NCBI RefSeq assembly: GCF_001281525.1
Contig: NZ_LGCI01000002.1
Coordinates: forward strand, 248,001-312,000
Direction: 5' to 3'
DNA: 64,000 bases
Source of the DNA: Lysinibacillus macroides
GTDB taxonomy: Bacteria; Bacillota; Bacilli; Bacillales_A; Planococcaceae
Shown here: piece by piece, positions 35,887-43,273 of the stretch
Layout: every line of letters begins with the position of its first letter
How positions within the stretch are numbered: position 1 is the first letter of the stretch
Notes under the pieces: generated by a model
Told to the model about the DNA's origin: nothing
What the model saw: the letters and a program-made list of their open reading frames with translations, nothing else
The model's database searches: none
Translations under genes and position numbers: made by a program

Positions 35887-36537
35887 TTGATAAAAAAATA
35901 TTTGATCACATTCATTGTATTATTTAGTCTTTACTATATTTTTGGTTATTCTTCTATTGCTGAAAGCTTAACGCTGATTTTTAAAGTGTTACCAATGCTA
36001 TTGATTATTATATTAGCTATTTATGAAAGGGCAGTTGCGCTGCAAAGCTATCGACGACTAATTATTGTAGGGCTTATTTTTTGTATGATTGGCGATTATA
36101 CACTGCAGTGGTTTTTAGTCGGACTCACGAGCTTTCTCATTGGGCATATTTTTTATATTTTTGCGTTCGTCACTCTTAATAGGCGACAAGTGCCTACTTG
36201 GGGAAAAGTTATGTTACTGCTTTATGGAGCTAGTATGGCGATATGGATTGCTGGGTCCGTTTTTACAACAGGTGAAACAATACTTGGTAGTGCAGTGATC
36301 GCCTATATTTCGGTGATTCTCATAATGGGGTGGTCATCTATTAAAACTGGTTCTACCTTGGCCACTAGTGGCGCCCTGCTATTTATTGCTTCTGATTCTT
36401 ATTTAGCTATTAACAAATTTGTCATGCCACTAGCTTTTTCTCATGAGATTATTATGCTGACTTATTATAGCGCTCAGTTACTTATTGCTTTAAGCACCCT
36501 TCAATATTCCGAAAACCGAAGTAAAGTGATACAATAA
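35887..36537 (+). CDS. YhhN family protein (lysoplasmalogenase-like)
   Basis: A 216-residue membrane protein with about eight helices. FKVLPMLLIIILA, GLIFCMIGDYTLQW (with the conserved Asp) and ALLFIASDSYLAINKF (with the conserved Asp) are the YhhN signature segments; vertebrate members hydrolyse lysoplasmalogen. The bacterial substrate is not established here. The start is TTG at 35887, nine bases after AAAGGAG. It lies 29 bases upstream of pepT on the same strand and may be co-transcribed with it. Confidence 0.85.
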   Translation: MIKKYLITFIVLFSLYYIFGYSSIAESLTLIFKVLPMLLIIILAIYERAVALQSYRRLIIVGLIFCMIGDYTLQWFLVGLTSFLIGHIFYIFAFVTLNRRQVPTWGKVMLLLYGASMAIWIAGSVFTTGETILGSAVIAYISVILIMGWSSIKTGSTLATSGALLFIASDSYLAINKFVMPLAFSHEIIMLTYYSAQLLIALSTLQYSENRSKVIQ

Positions 36538-36566
36538 TGACACATACACTTTAGGAGGCCACACTT

Positions 36567-37796
36567 ATGAAAGAACAAGTAATTGAGCGATTAATTCGCT
36601 ATGCAAAGATTGATACACAATCAGATTTCACAAGCGCAACTACACCTTCCACACAAAAGCAATTTGATCTGTTACATGTCTTAAAAGATGAGCTTGCTGA
36701 AATTGGCTTAACAGACATTACATTAGATGATAATGGCTATTTATTTGCTACATTAGAGGCAAATACAGCTAAAAAAGTGCCGACGATTGGCTTCTTAGCG
36801 CATGTGGATACAGCGACAGATTATACAGGGACAAATGTAAACCCCCAGCGCGTAGATAATTATGATGGCGGCGATATTCAGTTAAATGAAAATTTAGTGA
36901 TGTCACCAGTTGATTTTCCAGAGCTGAAAAATTATGTTGGTCAAACACTAATTACCACAGACGGTACTACCCTATTAGGTGCAGATGATAAGGCAGGTAT
37001 TGCTGAAATTATGACAGCAATGGAATACCTTATCCAAAACCCTTCTATTAAACACGGTAAAATTCGTGTAGCCTTTACACCTGATGAGGAAATTGGTCGT
37101 GGTCCACATAAATTTGATGTGGCTGCATTTGGAGCAGATTATGCCTATACAATGGATGGCGGACCACTTGGAGAGCTACAATATGAAAGCTTTAATGCGG
37201 CTGGTGTTCAGGTTATCACTAAAGGCACAAGTGTACATCCTGGCTCTGCGAAAAATAAAATGATTAATGCGATTACAATGGCGATCGCCTACCAAAATGA
37301 AATGCCTGCTGATGCCGTTCCTGAAAAAACAGAGGGCTATGAAGGATTTATTCATTTAATGAGCTTTAATGGGACGATCGAGCATACAGAGCTATCTTAC
37401 ATCGTACGTGACCATGATCGCCAAAAATTTGAAGAGAAAAAGCAATTAATGCTTGATGCAGCAGCTAAAATCCAAGCACAGTTTGGTGAGGAAGCCTTAA
37501 GCATTACAATGGAAGATCAATACTATAATATGGGTGAAAAAATTGAGCCTGTGAAAGAAATCGTTGACATTGCACGTGCTGCAATGGAAAAATTGGCTAT
37601 TACCCCAAATACCCTGCCAATTCGTGGTGGTACAGATGGCTCTCAATTATCATATATGGGCTTACCAACACCAAATATTTTTGCTGGTGGTGAAAATATG
37701 CATGGTAAATTTGAATATGTGTCTGCTGAAACAATGGAAAAAGCAACACAAGTAATTATTGAAATTGTTCAGCTCTTTGAACAGCAAGCAAAATAG
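36567..37796 (+). CDS. pepT: Peptidase T (tripeptide aminopeptidase)
   Basis: A 409-residue M20B metallopeptidase that removes the N-terminal residue from tripeptides. The metal and catalytic residues are in [11 protein letters not shown] (about 78), [13 protein letters not shown] (about 140), [10 protein letters not shown] (about 173) and [10 protein letters not shown]; the C-terminal [10 protein letters not shown] carries the last metal His. AGGAGG precedes ATG. The gene acts in the cytoplasm in peptide use, in line with the amino-acid-based metabolism suggested by this window. A strong terminator follows. Confidence 0.96.
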   Translation: MKEQVIERLIRYAKIDTQSDFTSATTPSTQKQFDLLHVLKDELAEIGLTDITLDDNGYLFATLEANTAKKVPTIGFLAHVDTATDYTGTNVNPQRVDNYDGGDIQLNENLVMSPVDFPELKNYVGQTLITTDGTTLLGADDKAGIAEIMTAMEYLIQNPSIKHGKIRVAFTPDEEIGRGPHKFDVAAFGADYAYTMDGGPLGELQYESFNAAGVQVITKGTSVHPGSAKNKMINAITMAIAYQNEMPADAVPEKTEGYEGFIHLMSFNGTIEHTELSYIVRDHDRQKFEEKKQLMLDAAAKIQAQFGEEALSITMEDQYYNMGEKIEPVKEIVDIARAAMEKLAITPNTLPIRGGTDGSQLSYMGLPTPNIFAGGENMHGKFEYVSAETMEKATQVIIEIVQLFEQQAK

Positions 37797-37810
37797 TCTA
37801 TAATTTTATT

Positions 37811-37846
37811 ACGAAGAAAGGTTTTTTCCTTTCTTCGTCATTTTTT
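37811..37846 (+). terminator. Terminator of pepT
   Basis: Arms ACGAAGAAAGG and CCTTTCTTCGT around six T, followed by a second T-run. Confidence 0.88.
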
Positions 37847-37916
37847 CAGTACTAATTACTGAATTTTCAAAATTACATACGGAGTGTAAGATGCAACTCC
37901 AATTGAGGTGATCGTT

Positions 37917-38879
37917 ATGAGAGAAATTGCATTAGGCATTTTAGCTTCTCTGTTCTTTGCTGTTACATTTATTTTAAATCACGCAATGGAAATGCAGGGA
38001 GGAAGCTGGCTATGGAGTGCATCGCTACGATATTTCTTTATGCTCCCCTTTTTACTGGTTATTGTCTTTTATCGTAAAGGCTTTTCACAGTTATCCGGGG
38101 AAATGAAAGCACAGCCTATCGCATGGCTACTTTGGAGCTTTGTTGGCTTCGTATTATTCTATGCACCATTAACATTTGCAGCAGCATTTGGACCAGGCTG
38201 GCTTGTATCAGGAACATGGCAATTTACAATTGTTGCTGGGGTATTATTAGCGCCCCTCTTTGTTTCCGTTATTGCTGGAAAAAAGATACGTCAAAAAATT
38301 CCGTTAATCTCCCTACTAATTTCATGTGTAATATTAGTAGGTATTTTACTTATTCAAATACCTCAGGCACAATCTGCTTCATTTAGGAGTTTAATGCTTG
38401 GTATTTTACCCGTTATCATCGCTGCCTTTGCCTACCCTCTTGGGAATCGTAAAATGATGGACATTTGCGGGGGACGTATTGATACCTTTCAGCGTGTACT
38501 TGGTATGACAATCGCTTCAATGCCAGCATGGATTATTATGGCTCTTTATGCCATGGTAACAGTTGGTCTTCCATCAATAAGTCAGATGTTCCAATCTTTA
38601 CTTGTTGGAATTAGCTCAGGGGTTATTGCAACCATCTTATTTTTTATTGCAACAGATCGTGTAAGAGACCATCAAGGTAAACTAGCTGCTGTGGAAGCCA
38701 CACAATCGACAGAAATACTGTTTGTCATTATTGGTGAGGTATTACTACTCGGCATCGCCTTCCCAAGTCCTATTGCACTTGCAGGTCTTGGTGTTATCAT
38801 TATCGGGATGTTGCTGCATAGCTACTATACAATGATATTAGGTAAAAAAAGCGTGACTCAACAATCCACTTCCTCATAA
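37917..38879 (+). CDS. EmrE/DMT-type multidrug efflux transporter
   Basis: A 320-residue membrane protein with about ten helices. It begins MREIALGILASLFFAVTFILNHAMEMQGGSW and contains AAAFGPGWLVSGTWQFTIVAG and AAVEATQSTEILFVIIGE, matching the multidrug-resistance efflux family of the DMT superfamily (PF13536). ATG at 37917 has GAGGTG seven bases upstream; the earlier GTG at 37908 overlaps that site. It is monocistronic. The substrate is unknown. Confidence 0.85.
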   Translation: MREIALGILASLFFAVTFILNHAMEMQGGSWLWSASLRYFFMLPFLLVIVFYRKGFSQLSGEMKAQPIAWLLWSFVGFVLFYAPLTFAAAFGPGWLVSGTWQFTIVAGVLLAPLFVSVIAGKKIRQKIPLISLLISCVILVGILLIQIPQAQSASFRSLMLGILPVIIAAFAYPLGNRKMMDICGGRIDTFQRVLGMTIASMPAWIIMALYAMVTVGLPSISQMFQSLLVGISSGVIATILFFIATDRVRDHQGKLAAVEATQSTEILFVIIGEVLLLGIAFPSPIALAGLGVIIIGMLLHSYYTMILGKKSVTQQSTSS

Positions 38880-38905
38880 CAGTCCATGCGAATGGGCTGT
38901 TTTTA
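38878..38905 (+). terminator. Terminator of the efflux gene
   Basis: Arms AACAG-CCAT and ATGG-CTGTT around four bases, followed by TTTTT. Confidence 0.75.
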
Positions 38906-38993
38906 ATTTTCATTAAGCAAGTTACTATGTTGATCACCCCGCTTTTCTGATTTATCGCTCAGCCTTTTAGGATTATCGTTAAACCTTTCATAT

Positions 38994-39161
38994 AAAAAAG
39001 ACGACTCTATCCTATAAATGGATGAGCCGTCAAGAGATTTTCACGTTCCCAAAAAATGAGGGGGGTTTTAGGAGCGTAATCATGAACTAGCAAACTTCTG
39101 GAGAAAAGTAGCTAAAGTTCATCCTCTCTACACTGTATTGTAGAGGAGGAATAATCTTTAT
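38994..39161 (-). ncRNA. Candidate Fur-regulated C-rich small RNA (FsrA-like)
   Basis: A leftward transcription unit of about 165 bases with a near-consensus promoter overlapped by a perfect Fur box, and a strong intrinsic terminator (arms GACG-CTC-ATCC, then TTTTTT on the minus strand). In between no reading frame longer than 17 codons has a ribosome-binding site. It has a 5' hairpin (39122-39150) and an unpaired C-rich stretch ACCCCCCTC (minus strand of 39058-39066). Fur-controlled FsrA of Bacillus subtilis represses iron-protein mRNAs through C-rich single-stranded regions that pair with ribosome-binding sites. The ends are inferred from promoter and terminator positions. Confidence 0.6.
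39000..39031 (-). terminator. Terminator of the candidate sRNA
   Basis: Arms GACG-CTC-ATCC and GGAT-GAG-CGTC with two mismatches, six-base loop and six T on the minus strand. No protein gene ends here on that strand, which points to a non-coding transcript. Confidence 0.75.
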
Positions 39162-39163
39162 AC

Positions 39164-39182
39164 GATAATGATAATCATTATC
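39164..39182. promoter_or_regulatory. Fur box
   Basis: GATAATGATAATCATTATC, a perfect 19-base Fur consensus inverted repeat. It covers the -10 and part of the spacer of the leftward sRNA promoter and lies 170-190 bases upstream of the rightward fhuF gene. Confidence 0.93.
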
Positions 39183-39196
39183 AATTAAATTGTCAA
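39168..39196 (-). promoter_or_regulatory. Promoter of the candidate sRNA
   Basis: On the minus strand TTGACA (39191-39196), a 17-base spacer and TATCAT (39168-39173). The Fur box overlaps the -10, the standard position for iron-dependent repression. Confidence 0.75.
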
Positions 39197-39294
39197 TAAT
39201 AATCTTAAAAATTTTTTTATTAATCATATAAGGGAATAACTCTAATTCATATATATCCTATATGTTTAATATATTTTAATATATTGCATTCTAT

Positions 39295-39323
39295 TTGTGA
39301 AGCAAAAATGATTACTTTATAAT
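39295..39323 (+). promoter_or_regulatory. Promoter of fhuF
   Basis: TTGTGA (39295-39300), a 17-base spacer and TATAAT (39318-39323), about 35 bases before the fhuF start. The spacer includes AAATGATTA, half of a Fur-like motif. Confidence 0.6.
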
Positions 39324-39357
39324 TAAGGAAGAGAAGTTCAAAGAAAAGAGGATGACC

Positions 39358-40068
39358 ATGCCAGCTTTAACAATGGATCAAGTGCAGCAACTAAACTCTT
39401 ATAGTATTTATACAACTGAACCAAAGCGGACTTTATTTACATTGGCTGATATACATAAGGACTTTTACCATCCTGATTTTTTAAACCTGATGATGGGCAT
39501 TACAGATGCAGCAACAGAGACCGCAGCTATCTCCCATTTTGCGCGCCGTTATGGTATGTTTTTTGCCATGCAATTTTATATGCTTGCTGCCTATGATGAG
39601 GTGTGGGAGGGCAAGCCAATTGAATTGCGCTTTGATGCCGCAAAAGAGTTCAATAGCTTTACCGTTGCCATGTTCGTAAATCCCAATGACTGGCGTTATG
39701 TCGATGAAGATGAACGGCAAGCTGTGATTGAAAAAATTCTATACGATGGTCATGTGATTGTGCAGCAGCTACGAAAGGTCACATCCATCTCCCCTCTAAC
39801 AATTTGGGAAAACTTTTTTGGCTATTTACTTTGGCATTATCATGTACTACTAGCCAATCCCGGTTTTGCCGACCAAGCAATGGAGGATATAGAAGCCTTA
39901 GAAAACCCTAAAACATGGACACGCTTCTCCAATAAATCCTGGTGGGCACAATATACAGGCAATCAGAGCCCAACAAATTTAGTGAATGTGCCTGTCCGCA
40001 AATCGTGCTGCTTTTCCAAGGATATCCCTGGTTTAATGGCTTGCGGCTTTTGTCCAATGAAAAAATAA
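39358..40068 (+). CDS. FhuF-like ferric-siderophore reductase
   Basis: A 236-residue cytoplasmic iron-sulfur protein. The C-terminus CCFSKDIPGLMACGFC has the CC-x10-C-x2-C pattern that binds the [2Fe-2S] cluster of FhuF, which reduces Fe(III) bound to hydroxamate siderophores to free the iron. The middle part FARRYGMFFAMQFYMLAAYDEVWEG fits the family. ATG at 39358 is favoured, with AAGAGG six bases upstream; the ATG at 39352 abuts it. A Fur box lies upstream. Its terminator has been split by an insertion sequence. A siderophore uptake locus is not in the window. Confidence 0.9.
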   Translation: MPALTMDQVQQLNSYSIYTTEPKRTLFTLADIHKDFYHPDFLNLMMGITDAATETAAISHFARRYGMFFAMQFYMLAAYDEVWEGKPIELRFDAAKEFNSFTVAMFVNPNDWRYVDEDERQAVIEKILYDGHVIVQQLRKVTSISPLTIWENFFGYLLWHYHVLLANPGFADQAMEDIEALENPKTWTRFSNKSWWAQYTGNQSPTNLVNVPVRKSCCFSKDIPGLMACGFCPMKK

Positions 40069-40083
40069 GAACCTTATCCTTCA
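40067..40083. terminator. Left arm of a terminator split by an insertion sequence
   Basis: AAGAACCTTATCCTTCA, the perfect complement of 41374-41390. The two arms originally formed one bidirectional terminator hairpin between fhuF and the GNAT gene; an IS now sits in the loop. Confidence 0.85.
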
Positions 40084-40179
40084 ATTTGGCACTGACCTAA
40101 AAAAATGAGACAAATAAAAACACCTTTCGTTGAAAAACGGGTATTGTACCTTATCAAATCAATGTGGAGGTGTTTTTCT

Positions 40180-40500
40180 ATGGGGACAAGAGTGAGTTAC
40201 CCAGTGGAAGTGAAAATGAAAGCAATTGAAATGAGATTAGCAGGCATTCCTGTAAAACAAGTACTAGAGGAGCTAAATATTCGTAACCATTCTCAGTTAA
40301 AAACATGGATGAAATGGTACAAGAACGGCGAATTACATCGTCTTGAACAGCCAGTAGGAAAACAATATACATTTGGCAAAGGGCCTGAATATGAAAGTGA
40401 AACCGCTAAGTTACAAGCAGAGAATCGTTATTTAAAGCAACAAATTGAAGTGTTAAAAAAGTACGCAGAGTTGGAGAGGAAGTGGTCCCAAAAGTTGTAG
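40180..40500 (+). CDS. IS3-family transposase OrfA
   Basis: A 106-residue DNA-binding subunit. The N-terminal HTH (EVKMKAIEMRLAGIPVKQVLEELNI) recognises the terminal repeats, and the C-terminal leucine-zipper-like stretch (ETAKLQAENRYLKQQIEVLKKY) mediates dimerisation. ATG at 40180 has GGAGGTG upstream. Near its end the heptamer AAAAAAG (40455-40461) is in the A-AAA-AAG register needed for -1 slippage into orfB, giving the OrfAB fusion transposase. Confidence 0.92.
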   Translation: MGTRVSYPVEVKMKAIEMRLAGIPVKQVLEELNIRNHSQLKTWMKWYKNGELHRLEQPVGKQYTFGKGPEYESETAKLQAENRYLKQQIEVLKKYAELERKWSQKL

Positions 40501-41321
40501 TAGAGCTAGTAGAGGAGTTAAAAGAAAGGATGCCGATTGGTGAAATCTGCCGTCATTTAGGTGTAGCTCGTTCGTCGTATTATCGCTGGAAGGTCAATGA
40601 AAATAAATTCACTCAAAAGGATCTTCGAGACCAACAAATTGGCGACTTGTGCAAGTTACACAAATTCAGATACGGCTATCGAAAAATCACAGAATTACTT
40701 ACTGACATTAGTGAGAAAACGGTGCAACGTGTGATGCAAAAATACGGCTGGCAATGTCGTGTAAAGGTAAAGAAACGTAAACGTACGGGACAACCAGCTC
40801 ACATTGTTCCTAACTTATTAGCACGTGATTTTACGGCATTAAAACCGCTAGAAAGGCTCGTAACAGATATTACTTACTTGCCTTTTGGACAATCTATGAT
40901 GTACCTTTCAAGTATCTTAGACCTATTTAATGGCGAGGTTATTGCGTTTACAATTGGTTTTACACAAGATACCGACTTTGTCTTAGATACGCTAAATCAA
41001 TTACCCGATCTACCAGAAGGCTGTATCCTGCATAGCGACCAGGGTTCTGTTTACACATCTTATGCATATCAGAAGGCAGTCAAAGAAAAAGGAATGACCA
41101 TGAGCATGTCTCGTAAAGGCACGCCCGCTGATAATTCCCCAATTGAAACGTTTCACTCCTCGCTAAAGTCTGAAACGTTCTACCTCGATGATATTTATCG
41201 CACAACAAATGCGTGTGTCATAAATATTGTCGAAGAATACATTTACTATTATAACAATATTCGGATTAAAACGAAATTAAACAACCAGTCGCCGGTTCAA
41301 TACCGTCAACTGGCTGTATAA
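40482..41321 (+). CDS. IS3-family transposase OrfB
   Basis: The 279-residue catalytic part of the transposase, an rve/DDE integrase fold. After an N-terminal HTH_21 region (GEICRHLGVARSSYYRW) the three acidic residues are in VTDITYLP, LHSDQGSVYTS and SPIETFHSSLKSE, with the D-x35-E spacing of the IS3 family. It overlaps orfA by 19 bases in the -1 frame. The GTG at 40482 may initiate a separate product; the functional enzyme is expected to be the frameshifted OrfAB. Confidence 0.93.
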   Translation: MVPKVVVELVEELKERMPIGEICRHLGVARSSYYRWKVNENKFTQKDLRDQQIGDLCKLHKFRYGYRKITELLTDISEKTVQRVMQKYGWQCRVKVKKRKRTGQPAHIVPNLLARDFTALKPLERLVTDITYLPFGQSMMYLSSILDLFNGEVIAFTIGFTQDTDFVLDTLNQLPDLPEGCILHSDQGSVYTSYAYQKAVKEKGMTMSMSRKGTPADNSPIETFHSSLKSETFYLDDIYRTTNACVINIVEEYIYYYNNIRIKTKLNNQSPVQYRQLAV

Positions 41322-41373
41322 TAAGGTGTTTTCATACTGTCTCAAAAATAGTATTCAGTGCCTTTTGCTTTAG

Positions 41374-41390
41374 TGAAGGATAAGGTTCTT
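41374..41390. terminator. Right arm of the split terminator
   Basis: TGAAGGATAAGGTTCTT followed by TATTTTT. It pairs perfectly with 40067-40083, now about 1.3 kb away across the insertion sequence. Confidence 0.85.
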
Positions 41391-42070
41391 TATTTTTCGT
41401 ACACAACAAACCAATCATTATTTTCTTTAAACATAGCTGTGCCTAGATAGCCTTGCTTTAAGAGCTGTTGCTGAGCTGCTGTATCTTCCATTGATACGGT
41501 TTGTTTATCTGTAAAAACAGGCAGTTTTTGACGTAAATCCTTATAGAAAATATAACGTAATTTATCGACATATTTAATTTTTAAGCCTTTAATCACAAGC
41601 CCTTGAGAAAATTTATCCTTTAAGCTTGGAATATTATAGGGCTTCACGGTTGAGCATATATAATCGTATTTTTCTAAATCAATATGGCTCATCACCACCG
41701 CTGCTAATGTTTGCTGTAAGCCATAACCGCGATATTTCGGGGAAACATTGGATATTTCCTGATATAAAACGCGATGGAAATCATGCTCTGCAATGCCACA
41801 GTCGTATCCAAGATGCTCATCGTCAATCGGAGGATTTAATAAAGCACGAAAGGCTATTAATTCTCCCCCTACATACGCACCAATCATCATACCATTGCCA
41901 TTTAAAATATAATCAAATTCCTCTGTCGTTAAAGGCTGTAAAATCGTTTGATCTTCTAATGCCTGATAAACCTCCATCTGTAGCCTCTCAATTTGCTGTA
42001 AATGCTGCGATGCTAATTGTATAACATAAAATGGTGTTTCACCAAGCATCCCTGTATAAAGCTTTTCCAT
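41390..42070 (-). CDS. GNAT-family N-acetyltransferase
   Basis: A 226-residue acetyltransferase. Motif A is VSPKYRGYGLQQTL (Q/R-x-x-G-x-G) for acetyl-CoA, preceded by the beta-strand MMIGAYVGGELIAFRALLNP. The start follows the epimerase stop codon by 11 bases, and that stop (TAA) overlaps this gene's AAGGGGG ribosome-binding site, so the two are an operon. With an amino-acid or dipeptide epimerase next to it, the substrate may be an amino acid or peptide; this is inferred from context. Its original terminator is interrupted by the IS element. Confidence 0.83.
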   Translation of the reverse strand: MEKLYTGMLGETPFYVIQLASQHLQQIERLQMEVYQALEDQTILQPLTTEEFDYILNGNGMMIGAYVGGELIAFRALLNPPIDDEHLGYDCGIAEHDFHRVLYQEISNVSPKYRGYGLQQTLAAVVMSHIDLEKYDYICSTVKPYNIPSLKDKFSQGLVIKGLKIKYVDKLRYIFYKDLRQKLPVFTDKQTVSMEDTAAQQQLLKQGYLGTAMFKENNDWFVVYEK

Positions 42071-42081
42071 ACGCTACCCCC

Positions 42082-43194
42082 TTAGGCTGTGACAACTGCT
42101 GAGAATTGACATAATTCCTGAATGACAGCTTCATCTACATCTACGCCTAAGCCAGGCTGTTCATTTAAGCAAATAAATGGTACATCATAATGTAGGTTGC
42201 CCACATCTTTTGAGAATTTAAGTGGTCCTGTTAATTCAACACTCGTCATAATCTTTTTTGAAAATGCTACATGGAAGCCTGCAGCAGAACCTACAGAGGA
42301 CTCTACCATGGAGCCAACCTGACATTCAATGCCTGCCATTTCAGCCATCACAGCAAGCTTCATAGCAGGATAAATGCCCCCGCATTTCATTAATTTAATA
42401 TTTACTTTATCTGCTGCACGTTTAGCAATAATTTCACGCATTTCACGTACACCACACAGCCCCTCATCAATCATCAATGTTACATCCGATTTTGATTTAA
42501 TCTCAACCATGCCATCAATATCTTCACTATTAACTGGTTGCTCTAGCCAATCAATATTCAGGTCTTTCATAACGCGTAAGCCCTGTAATGTAGTGGCTGC
42601 ATTGCCCCATCCTTGATTGACATCAACTCGAATCGCAATATCCTCTCCCACGCGCTCACGTACTGCTTTAATACGAGCAACATCACGCGTTACCTCTGTT
42701 CCTACCTTCATTTTAAATGAACGGTAGCCCATTTCTACACGCTTAGCCGCCTCCTCTGCCATAGCTTCAGGTGTTCCAATACTTAAGACATGTGTAATTG
42801 GGAATTTCTCATGATAGCGTCCACCTAATAGCTGGTATACAGGCACGCCTAATGCCTTCCCTGCAATATCGAAGCAAGCAATATCAATAGCTGCCTTTGC
42901 GGCTGGTACATCCTTGACAATTTTATTCATTTTATCATGTAGCTTTTCAAATGCCATTGGGCTTTCTCCAATAACAACAGGCGCTAGATGATTTTTTAAT
43001 ACCTCATAGGTACTTTCCCATGTTTCACCTGTGACATGCTCATCTGGAACGGCTTCTCCATATCCAACAATACCTGTATCAGTTGTTACTTTTAAAATAA
43101 TGGAAGGCATTGTATCATATGTAGCATAACTAATAATAAATGGTTCAATTAGTGGTAAATGGATAGCAAAAATATCTATTTGTTGGATTTTCAT
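42082..43194 (-). CDS. Enolase-superfamily dipeptide epimerase (L-Ala-D/L-Glu epimerase-like)
   Basis: A 370-residue muconate-lactonizing-enzyme-type protein. The two catalytic Lys are in SFKMKVG (about 163) and VNIKLMKCGG (about 266); the metal ligands are in RVDVNQGW (Asp), WLEQPV (Glu) and MIDEGL (Asp). This set defines the dipeptide epimerase/N-succinylamino-acid racemase group. Bacillus relatives (YkfB) epimerise L-Ala-D-Glu from peptidoglycan turnover. AAGGGG lies ten bases upstream of ATG. Distinguishing epimerase from racemase needs ligand data; peptide use is favoured by the M20 and GNAT neighbours. Confidence 0.87.
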   Translation of the reverse strand: MKIQQIDIFAIHLPLIEPFIISYATYDTMPSIILKVTTDTGIVGYGEAVPDEHVTGETWESTYEVLKNHLAPVVIGESPMAFEKLHDKMNKIVKDVPAAKAAIDIACFDIAGKALGVPVYQLLGGRYHEKFPITHVLSIGTPEAMAEEAAKRVEMGYRSFKMKVGTEVTRDVARIKAVRERVGEDIAIRVDVNQGWGNAATTLQGLRVMKDLNIDWLEQPVNSEDIDGMVEIKSKSDVTLMIDEGLCGVREMREIIAKRAADKVNIKLMKCGGIYPAMKLAVMAEMAGIECQVGSMVESSVGSAAGFHVAFSKKIMTSVELTGPLKFSKDVGNLHYDVPFICLNEQPGLGVDVDEAVIQELCQFSAVVTA

Positions 43195-43273
43195 AATTAT
43201 TCATCCCCTTATTACTTTATTGGTCGTTAATATGTCGCTAATTACTAAAAAAAATAGAAAAGGAACGATGCCC

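Larger units (their letters stand above)
40088..41362 (+). mobile_element. IS3-family insertion sequence (IS150-like), apparently intact
   Basis: A 1275-base element with ends GGCACTGA and TCAGTGCC, imperfect terminal repeats extending about 45 bases (both ends then show TTTTTGAGACA or AATGAGACA and AAAACACCTT), and a 3-base target duplication TTT (40085-40087, 41363-41365). It carries overlapping orfA and orfB with a slippery heptamer for -1 frameshifting. No disabling mutation was seen, so it may be active. Confidence 0.93.

Noticed and set aside
39040-39120. Two tiny frames (11 and 17 codons) inside the candidate sRNA
   Set aside because: Neither has a properly spaced ribosome-binding site; the first begins directly on a GAGAGG sequence. 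A dual-function RNA cannot be excluded, but is not supported.
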